Assembly: GCA_003561835.1 (NCBI GenBank)
Contig: PWVN01000107.1
Coordinates: 1 to 7,957 of the forward strand
DNA: 7,957 nt
Source: Syntrophomonadaceae bacterium
Lineage (GTDB): Bacteria > Bacillota > Dethiobacteria > PWVN01
Reading direction: 5' to 3'
Under the pieces are notes generated by a model that saw nothing but the letters and a program-made list of their open reading frames with translations, did no database searches and was not told the origin of the DNA. Both the position numbers and the translations under genes were made by a program. Of this stretch, positions 1 through 4,951 are shown piece after piece. The stretch's first letter is position 1, and each line of letters opens with the position of its first letter.

Positions 1-5
1 ATTAA

Positions 6-12
6 CCCCTCC
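6..12 (-). promoter_or_regulatory. Possible ribosome binding site of a gene starting just outside the window
   Basis: After the stop of the ftsH-like gene the minus strand continues 35 nt to the window edge and contains GGAGGGG, followed by TTAAT up to the edge. Strength and distance fit a Shine-Dalgarno site for a start codon lying immediately beyond position 1. No terminator is visible between, so the transcription unit may continue. The start codon itself cannot be seen. Confidence 0.35.
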
Positions 13-35
13 ACTTAAACCCGGGGACCCAAAGT

Positions 36-1526
36 TCAGGCGGACCTGGCCTCCCCCTTTACCGCCGCCATCTTTTCCCGCAGGAAATCCCCGTTGATCT
101 TCTCGTGCTTGACCAGGACACCGGCGATGTCCCTGATGATCCCCATGTAGTTTTTCAGGGTTTCCTCCACCCGGGCCTCCTGCTCCTTGATGAGCCCCTG
201 CATGGATTCATAGAGGATTTTCCCCGGGATGTTCTCCATGCAGATGACGCCCAGGGAGGACATCCCCGAGGTGATGATCTGCCGGGCCAGCTTTACCACC
301 TGCTGGAAATCCTTGGATGCCCCCGTGGAACGGTTCCCCAGGACCATCTCCTCCGCCTTGGAACCCGCCAGGAGGACGGCCATCTGGCCTTCCAGGTACT
401 CCTTGGTGTAGAGGTAGCTGTCCTTCTCGGGGGTCTGCCGCATATAGCCCAGGGCCCGGCCCCGGGACGTGGTGGTGATGGAGGAGACGGAGCCGGGGCG
501 GGGTTCCTCGCTGACCAGGGCGTGGCCCGTCTCGTGAACGGCGATGCGCCACAGCTGCTCTTCGTCGGGCCGCCGCTCCAGGCGCTCTCCCATCATGACC
601 TTTTCGATGGCCTCGCTGAAATGCTGCTCCCCCAGGGCGTCCGAGGCATCCCGCATGGCCAGGATGGCTGCCTCGTTGGCCACGCTCTCCAGGTGGGCCC
701 CGGAGAAGCCGAAGGTCTCCCGGGCCACCGCCTTGAGGTCCACCTTCTCTTCCAGGGGTTTGTTCCGGGTATGCAGCAGCAGGATCTGCATCCGGCCTTC
801 CAGGTCCGGCAGGTCCACGTTCACCGTCCGGTCGAAGCGGCCCGGCCGGACCAGGGCCGGGTCCAGGATGTCCGCCCGGTTGGTGGCGGCGATGACGAGG
901 ATCTTGATCTTTTCCTTCCCGTCGATGCCGTCCATCTCCACCAGGAGCTGGTTTAAGGTCTGGTCATATTCCAGATGGCTGGAGTGAGAACCCCGCTTCC
1001 CCCCCAGGATATCGATTTCATCGATAAAGATGACGGCGCTGTTCTTCTTCAGCTTCTCCGCCTGCTTCACCGCCTCCCGGAAGATCTGCCGGACCCTCTG
1101 GGCCCCCACCCCGGCGTACATCTCGATAAACTCGCTGCCGGAGGTGGATAAAAAGGCGGACTGGGTGTAATTGGCCGCGGCTTTGGCCAGCAGGGTCTTC
1201 CCCGTCCCCGGGGGCCCGATGAGGAGGATCCCCTTCAAAGGGCGGATACCCATCTTGTGGATGAGCTTTTGATCCCTGACAAAGTCCAGGGCTTCCATCA
1301 GCTCCTTCTTGGCCGTCTCCTGGCCGCCGATGTGGGAAAAGCTGATGGAGGACCCTCCCCTCTCCCCGGCCTTGATGAAGTTCCTGGCCGGAGTTTTGTT
1401 CCCGACAAAAAAGTAAAGAAAGGCGAGCAAGCCCGCCAAAAATACCAGGGGCATGATATTGATGCCCAGAACCAGCAGGACCACCACCAGGGCCCCTGCA
1501 GCGCCCACACCGATTTCTTTGATCAT
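36..1526 (-). CDS. Compact FtsH-like membrane AAA+ zinc metalloprotease
   Basis: An FtsH-family protein of 496 residues, against about 600-650 for housekeeping FtsH. Residues about 8-42 are almost continuously hydrophobic, broken only by GINIMP, so they form one long segment or a tight two-helix hairpin. The usual extracytoplasmic domain between TM1 and TM2 is absent. The AAA+ module is complete: Walker A GPPGTGKT (104-111), pore loop EMYAGVG (135-141), Walker B VIFIDE (165-170), and a second region of homology with arginine fingers in RPGRFDR (227-233). The peptidase domain keeps the zinc motif HETGH (331-335, Glu332 catalytic) and the likely third ligand Asp406 in GASKD. The C-terminal region is shorter than usual. 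It should therefore be an active ATP-dependent protease facing the cytoplasm. It is probably a paralogue of the main FtsH, so I give no symbol. It starts in an ATGA overlap with the 177-aa gene, with GGGGGAAGAGG just upstream. Confidence 0.9.
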   Translation of the reverse strand: MIKEIGVGAAGALVVVLLVLGINIMPLVFLAGLLAFLYFFVGNKTPARNFIKAGERGGSSISFSHIGGQETAKKELMEALDFVRDQKLIHKMGIRPLKGILLIGPPGTGKTLLAKAAANYTQSAFLSTSGSEFIEMYAGVGAQRVRQIFREAVKQAEKLKKNSAVIFIDEIDILGGKRGSHSSHLEYDQTLNQLLVEMDGIDGKEKIKILVIAATNRADILDPALVRPGRFDRTVNVDLPDLEGRMQILLLHTRNKPLEEKVDLKAVARETFGFSGAHLESVANEAAILAMRDASDALGEQHFSEAIEKVMMGERLERRPDEEQLWRIAVHETGHALVSEEPRPGSVSSITTTSRGRALGYMRQTPEKDSYLYTKEYLEGQMAVLLAGSKAEEMVLGNRSTGASKDFQQVVKLARQIITSGMSSLGVICMENIPGKILYESMQGLIKEQEARVEETLKNYMGIIRDIAGVLVKHEKINGDFLREKMAAVKGEARSA

Positions 1527-2056
1527 ACGGCCTCTTCCCCCTTGGCAGGCTGCCGGTTGAAACGCCGGTACAGGTAGCCTTCATCCTTGGTCAGCTCCAG
1601 GTACATATACTCTTCCGTCACCAGGACCCGGCAGGTTTCCAGGCCGTAGGCGGCGCCCACTTCTTCCACATGCCGCCCCATGGCCACGAAATTCCCCTGG
1701 GCCGCCGCCTCAAAGAGGGCCAGGTGGATCTTCCGGTAGGCGGCCTGGACCTCGGGGCCGGGGTTGTCCTTAAACTCCAGGGTATAGTCCCCCTTGTACA
1801 GCTCGCACACGGCCCTCTCCACCCTCTCGTAAAAGAGGGGAAAGTCCTCCAGCCTGGTGATGGTGAGGGCGATCTCCAGCTGCCCCCCCCGGTTTTTCAG
1901 CTCCACCCCCTGGACCTCCTCCATGGCCTCCAGAGCCTGGGCCAGGGGCTCCTCGATGAACTGTTTTTGCCGCAGGTAGTGAACCCCGAAGAAGACCAGG
2001 AGGCAGAGGGCAAAGGATAGGATTACCACGGGCCACTTCAAATTTTTTATATTCAT
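1523..2056 (-). CDS. Small membrane-anchored protein of unknown function, coupled to the FtsH-like protease
   Basis: I do not recognise this protein. From the chosen ATG it has 177 residues: a short basic N-terminus (MNIKNLKW), one hydrophobic helix (about 9-28), then a soluble part of about 150 residues with mixed charge and no Cys pair, metal motif or nucleotide motif that I can see. The basic N-terminus suggests the soluble part lies outside the cytoplasm (positive-inside rule), though no lipobox or clear signal-peptidase site is visible. Residues 100-140 look helical and 142-165 look beta-like (CRVLVTEEYMYLEL). It has its own promoter and Shine-Dalgarno site. Its TGA overlaps the ATG of the ftsH-like gene as ATGA, so the two proteins are probably made together. 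A role as partner, regulator or substrate of that protease is inference only. A longer reading from 2161 is rejected because it would run through the terminator. Confidence 0.8.
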   Translation of the reverse strand: MNIKNLKWPVVILSFALCLLVFFGVHYLRQKQFIEEPLAQALEAMEEVQGVELKNRGGQLEIALTITRLEDFPLFYERVERAVCELYKGDYTLEFKDNPGPEVQAAYRKIHLALFEAAAQGNFVAMGRHVEEVGAAYGLETCRVLVTEEYMYLELTKDEGYLYRRFNRQPAKGEEAV

Positions 2057-2061
2057 AGGCT

Positions 2062-2068
2062 CTCCCCC
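2062..2068 (-). promoter_or_regulatory. Ribosome binding site deciding the start of the 177-aa gene
   Basis: GGGGGAG on the minus strand lies 5 nt upstream of the ATG at 2056. It favours that codon over the in-frame ATG at 2074, which would place this site inside the gene. It also rules out the ATG at 2161, which lies upstream of both the terminator and the promoter. Confidence 0.8.
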
Positions 2069-2090
2069 GGACATCTTGTTTACATAATGC

Positions 2091-2119
2091 ATTATAACAC
2101 AGGATGCAGGGCGGGGCAA
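2091..2119 (-). promoter_or_regulatory. Probable sigma-A extended -10 promoter for the 177-aa gene and ftsH-like gene
   Basis: The minus strand has a perfect TATAAT at 2096-2091, preceded by TG plus one base (TGTTATAAT, extended -10). A 17-nt spacer separates it from TTGCCC at 2119-2114, which matches 4 of 6 consensus -35 bases. Initiation would fall near 2084, giving a leader of about 28 nt before the ATG at 2056. The -35 shares its first two bases with the end of the upstream terminator T-tract. The match is unusually good for this GC-rich DNA and lies exactly where a new transcription unit needs a promoter. No operator-like repeat is evident nearby. Confidence 0.8.
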
Positions 2120-2148
2120 AAACAAAAAATGCCACCCGGGGGCGGCAT
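2118..2148 (-). terminator. Rho-independent terminator after pgsA
   Basis: On the minus strand the arms ATGCCGCCC and GGGTGGCAT (2148-2129) form an 8-9 bp GC-rich stem with one G-U pair and a very tight loop. TTTTT, one G and TTTTT follow (2128-2118). It begins about 27 bp after the pgsA stop. Position, stem and T-tract all fit intrinsic termination of the uppP-ftsK-rodZ-rimO-pgsA transcript. Some read-through into the next genes remains possible. Confidence 0.88.
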
Positions 2149-2175
2149 GCCGGTAAAACATCGTTTCCCTCGTGT

Positions 2176-2751
2176 TTAAAACCGGAGATGCTTCCGGTTG
2201 CGGTAGAAATAATCCACCGCCGAGACCACGGTGAGGAGAAGGGCCAGGTACAGGGCCAGGGGGGCGATAAACCAGGAAGGGAGAAAGAGGAAAAAGCTGA
2301 GGGCGCTTTCCTTAAACCACTCCGTCTGGAAGGCGCCGTGGACGATCAATGAGACCACGGCCACGATCTGCAGGATGTTCTTGAGCTTCCCCAGGCTGCT
2401 GGCGGCCACGATGACCCCTTCCGCCGCCAGCACCAGGCGCAGCCAGGTGACGGCGAACTCCCGGCTGATGATGATCAGGGCGAACCAGGGATTCAGCCCG
2501 CCCACGTATACCAGGGAAATGAGGCCGGCGCTGATGAGGAGCTTGTCCGCCAGGGGGTCGAGAAACTTCCCCACGGTGGATACCGTCTCCTGCTTGCGGG
2601 CGATGTAGCCGTCCAGGATGTCCGTCAGGCCGGCGACCACAAAGATCCCGGCGGCGATGAGGGCGCTGAAGGGCCTCGGGCTCAGCATGAAGACCATGAA
2701 GAGGGGCACAAAGAGAATGCGGATGATGGATAAGCCGTTGGCCGTGTTCAC
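2176..2751 (-). CDS. pgsA: CDP-diacylglycerol--glycerol-3-phosphate 3-phosphatidyltransferase
   Basis: Integral membrane CDP-alcohol phosphatidyltransferase that makes phosphatidylglycerophosphate from CDP-diacylglycerol and glycerol-3-phosphate, the committed step to phosphatidylglycerol and cardiolipin. All signature residues are present with exact spacing: Asp44, Asp47-Gly48, Ala51-Arg52, Gly61, Asp65, Asp69. The N-terminus MNTANGLSIIRI is typical of PgsA, and 191 residues is normal. About six hydrophobic helices can be drawn. PgsA is preferred over phosphatidylserine synthase or cardiolipin synthase relatives because of the N-terminus, the length and the rodZ/rimO neighbourhood. The start codon is GTG, overlapping the rimO TGA as GTGA, with a strong GGGGGAGGT 6 nt upstream inside the rimO end, so translation is probably coupled. 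A terminator follows the TAA by about 27 bp. Confidence 0.95.
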   Translation of the reverse strand: MNTANGLSIIRILFVPLFMVFMLSPRPFSALIAAGIFVVAGLTDILDGYIARKQETVSTVGKFLDPLADKLLISAGLISLVYVGGLNPWFALIIISREFAVTWLRLVLAAEGVIVAASSLGKLKNILQIVAVVSLIVHGAFQTEWFKESALSFFLFLPSWFIAPLALYLALLLTVVSAVDYFYRNRKHLRF

Positions 2752-4067
2752 GGGAGTACCTCCCCCTTGAGGTCATAATTCAGGGCTTCTGTGACCCGGA
2801 CCCGGACCAGGTCGCCGGGGTTCAGGCCCGCCTTGGAGGTAAAAAAGACGCTGCCGTCCACCTCCGGGGCCTGCCCGTAGTACCTGCCGGCGTAGGAACC
2901 CCCCGCCTCCCGGCGTTCCACCAGCACCATCAGGGTTTCCCCCACCAGCTTTTGGTTGCCGGCCAGGGAGATCTGCTGCAGCAGGGCCATGGCTTCCTGG
3001 AGGCGGTGCTTCTTCACCCTGTCCCGGACCTGCCCGGGATAGGCGGCGGCCGGGGTCCCTTCTTCCCGGGAGTAGGGGAACACCCCCACCCGGTCCAGGC
3101 TTTCCGCCTCCAGAAACTTGAGAAGCTCCCGGTAGTGGCGCCTCCTCTCCCCCGGGAAGCCCACGATAAAGGTGCTTCTCAAGACGATCCCCGGCACCCG
3201 CTGCCGGCACAGCGCCAGAAGGGCCCCCAGGTCCCCGGCCCCCCGGCCCATCCTCCGCAGGATGTCCCCCGCGCAGTGCTGCAGGGGCAGGTCCAGGTAC
3301 GGGCAGACCTTTTCCTCTTCCCTGATGACCTGCAGCAGTTCCCCGTCCACATGGTCGGGGTGGCCGTAGAGGATTCGCACCCAGGCCAGGTCCTGCAAGG
3401 TGGCCAGCCGGCGCAAGAGCTTTGGGAGCATCTTTTTCCCGTAGAGGTCCAAACCGTAAAAGGTGGTGTCCTGGGCCACCAGGTTCAGCTCCCGGGCACC
3501 AGCGGCGACCAGGCTCTCCGCCTCCCCCAGGATCTCCTCCAGGGGCCGGCTTTTATAGGGTCCCCGTAGACGGGGGATAATACAAAAGCTGCAGGTGTGG
3601 TTGCAGCCGTCGGCAATTTTCACGTAGGCGCTGTGGGGCGGACCCGTGGCCAGGCGGGGCAGCCTGGCGGCCGGGGTTTCCCTGGGGCGGAGGGCGGTGG
3701 CCCTGGCCCCCGCCAGGCAGCGGCGGACCAGCCAGGGCACCCGGTCCAGGTTGGCCGGGGACACCAGGGCATCCACCGCGGGGATCTCCCTGAAGAGTTC
3801 CCCCTTATGACGGGCCGGCAGGCAGCCCGCCACCAGCAGGACGCGGCACTTCCCCCTCTTGTACTGCGCCAGCCTCAGGATTTCTGCCACCGACTCCCTG
3901 CGGGCGGGCCCGATAAAGCTGCAGGGATTGACGACGATGACCTCCGCCGCCGCCGGGTCAGGGGTGTAGGTGAAGCCCGCCTCCCCCAGGAGGCCCATGA
4001 TATTCTCGCTGTCAACCCGGTTTTTGGCGCAGCCCAGGGAAACCAGGTGGTAGAGGAGTCCCGTCAT
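2748..4067 (-). CDS. rimO: Ribosomal protein S12 methylthiotransferase RimO
   Basis: Radical-SAM methylthiotransferase that adds a methylthio group to the conserved aspartate of ribosomal protein S12. The 439 residues fit the family. The N-terminal UPF0004 domain (about 5-125) has three cysteines for the auxiliary 4Fe-4S cluster: Cys13 (LGCAKNRVDSE), Cys49 (NPCSFI) and Cys82 (GCLPAR). The radical-SAM CxxxCxxC is CNHTCSFC, Cys155/159/162. A TRAM domain occupies about 372-439. RimO is favoured over the tRNA enzyme MiaB by RGPYKSRP after the cluster and by DLPLQH (259-264), where MiaB proteins usually carry an LPVQSGS-like stretch. The ATG at 4067 has AGGAAAGG 10 nt upstream, a rather long spacing. 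The stop overlaps the pgsA GTG by four bases. Minor oddities are an extra Cys265 after PLQH and GERRRHY where the family usually has GET followed by acidic residues. Confidence 0.95.
   Translation of the reverse strand: MTGLLYHLVSLGCAKNRVDSENIMGLLGEAGFTYTPDPAAAEVIVVNPCSFIGPARRESVAEILRLAQYKRGKCRVLLVAGCLPARHKGELFREIPAVDALVSPANLDRVPWLVRRCLAGARATALRPRETPAARLPRLATGPPHSAYVKIADGCNHTCSFCIIPRLRGPYKSRPLEEILGEAESLVAAGARELNLVAQDTTFYGLDLYGKKMLPKLLRRLATLQDLAWVRILYGHPDHVDGELLQVIREEEKVCPYLDLPLQHCAGDILRRMGRGAGDLGALLALCRQRVPGIVLRSTFIVGFPGERRRHYRELLKFLEAESLDRVGVFPYSREEGTPAAAYPGQVRDRVKKHRLQEAMALLQQISLAGNQKLVGETLMVLVERREAGGSYAGRYYGQAPEVDGSVFFTSKAGLNPGDLVRVRVTEALNYDLKGEVLP
2758..2766 (-). promoter_or_regulatory. 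Ribosome binding site fixing the GTG start of pgsA
   Basis: The minus strand reads GGGGGAGGT here, an almost ideal anti-16S match, 6 nt upstream of the GTG at 2751-2749. It lies inside the last codons of rimO. It supports the GTG initiation codon, which no nearby ATG rivals, and a GTGA stop-start overlap. Confidence 0.85.
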
Positions 4068-4135
4068 ATGTCAGCAGCCTTTCCTTTATGCATGTCCGGA
4101 ATGCCTTCCTGGTACCGCCTGCAGCCCTGGCCTGG

Positions 4136-4945
4136 CTAGGGGGCTTCCAGGCGGATCTCGATGTTGTAGGGCCTGTTCGTGTCCCTGGTTTCAACGGCCA
4201 GGCCGTTGACGGTAAAGGACGCGACCCCCCGGGGGTTCCCCAGGCGGACCTCCAGGTTTTTCGCCGTCTCCAGGGAATAGTCCTGGCCCCGGCGGTAGGT
4301 CCCGGAGCTAACCTGGTCCCCGTCTTCCCAGACCCGCATCCAGCAGTCCCCCCTGAAGGAGATGGCCAGTTCCAGGGCTTCGGCCCCGGACACCAGGTAT
4401 ACTTCCTGACCGGGGTCGGGCCGGGTCAGGGTTACCTGGGGAGGCGGCTCTTCCTCTACCGGCTCTTCATCGGGTTCTTCCGGACCGGGAGCCGGGTCTT
4501 CCGTCACCGGGGTTTCATCGGGCCCCTCCTCCCGCTCCCAACCTTCCAGCAAGAGCCCCGCGGCGTAAACCAGGGCAACCAGGACCAGGAGGACGATGAG
4601 GAAGGTAAGAAAGGGCTTGCGGCGCCGGGGTTTCCTCCGGGGACGGAGGATTTCGATTTTTTTCTCTTCCCGTTCCTGCGGGGGCGCTGCCTCGGGTTCT
4701 GCCTTTTCTTCCCCCCGAGAGGCCTGCCGGTAGAGGGACAGAACCTCCTGGTAATCAAGGCCCACGACGGCCGCATAATTCCTCAGGGCCCCCCGCACGT
4801 ACACTTCCCCGGGAAACAGGCGAAAATCCTCCTCCTCCAGGGCTTTGAGGTGCCGCACCTGAATTTTGGTCTCTGCGAAGATTTCCTCCAGGGTCACGCC
4901 CTTTTCTTCCCTGGCCTGCCTCAGTTTCGCCCCCAGGTCGCCCAT
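4136..4945 (-). CDS. rodZ: RodZ-like cell-shape protein (HTH + TM + DUF4115)
   Basis: Bitopic membrane protein of 269 residues with RodZ/YmfM architecture. An N-terminal Xre-like helix-turn-helix domain (about 4-72, opening GDLGAKLRQAREEKGVTLEE) in this family binds MreB rather than serving mainly as a repressor. A very basic juxtamembrane stretch follows (RPRRKPRRRK, 101-110), then one hydrophobic helix (111-133), an acidic Pro/Glu-rich external linker (about 137-170) and a C-terminal beta-rich domain (about 185-266) matching the RodZ C-terminal domain (ELAISFRGDCWMRV...). The expected role is to couple MreB filaments to elongation-mode wall synthesis. The ATG has GGGAGGT 8 nt upstream, and that site overlaps the last codons and stop of ftsK, 6 bp away, so translation is probably coupled. 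Domain order and the position between ftsK and rimO/pgsA make the call secure; MreB binding is inferred from the family. Confidence 0.93.
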   Translation of the reverse strand: MGDLGAKLRQAREEKGVTLEEIFAETKIQVRHLKALEEEDFRLFPGEVYVRGALRNYAAVVGLDYQEVLSLYRQASRGEEKAEPEAAPPQEREEKKIEILRPRRKPRRRKPFLTFLIVLLVLVALVYAAGLLLEGWEREEGPDETPVTEDPAPGPEEPDEEPVEEEPPPQVTLTRPDPGQEVYLVSGAEALELAISFRGDCWMRVWEDGDQVSSGTYRRGQDYSLETAKNLEVRLGNPRGVASFTVNGLAVETRDTNRPYNIEIRLEAP

Positions 4946-4951
4946 TGCTTT

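Noticed and set aside
13..35. Terminator after the FtsH-like gene, around the CCCGGG palindrome
   Set aside because: The inverted repeat is short and is followed on the minus strand by an SD-like GGAGGGG rather than a T-tract.
105..956. Plus-strand open frame of 283 codons opposite the FtsH-like gene
   Set aside because: Its composition is a Gly/Asp/His/Leu-rich shadow of a clear FtsH coding frame, with no domain and no context of its own.
2057..2161. N-terminal extension of the 177-aa protein from an ATG at 2161
   Set aside because: The extra 35 codons would cross the terminator hairpin and promoter, and the Shine-Dalgarno site is placed for the ATG at 2056.
4068..4135. Promoter or terminator in the gap between rodZ and rimO
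   Set aside because: The only -10-like hexamer (CATAAA) has no -35 at suitable spacing, and no stable hairpin with a T-tract is present.
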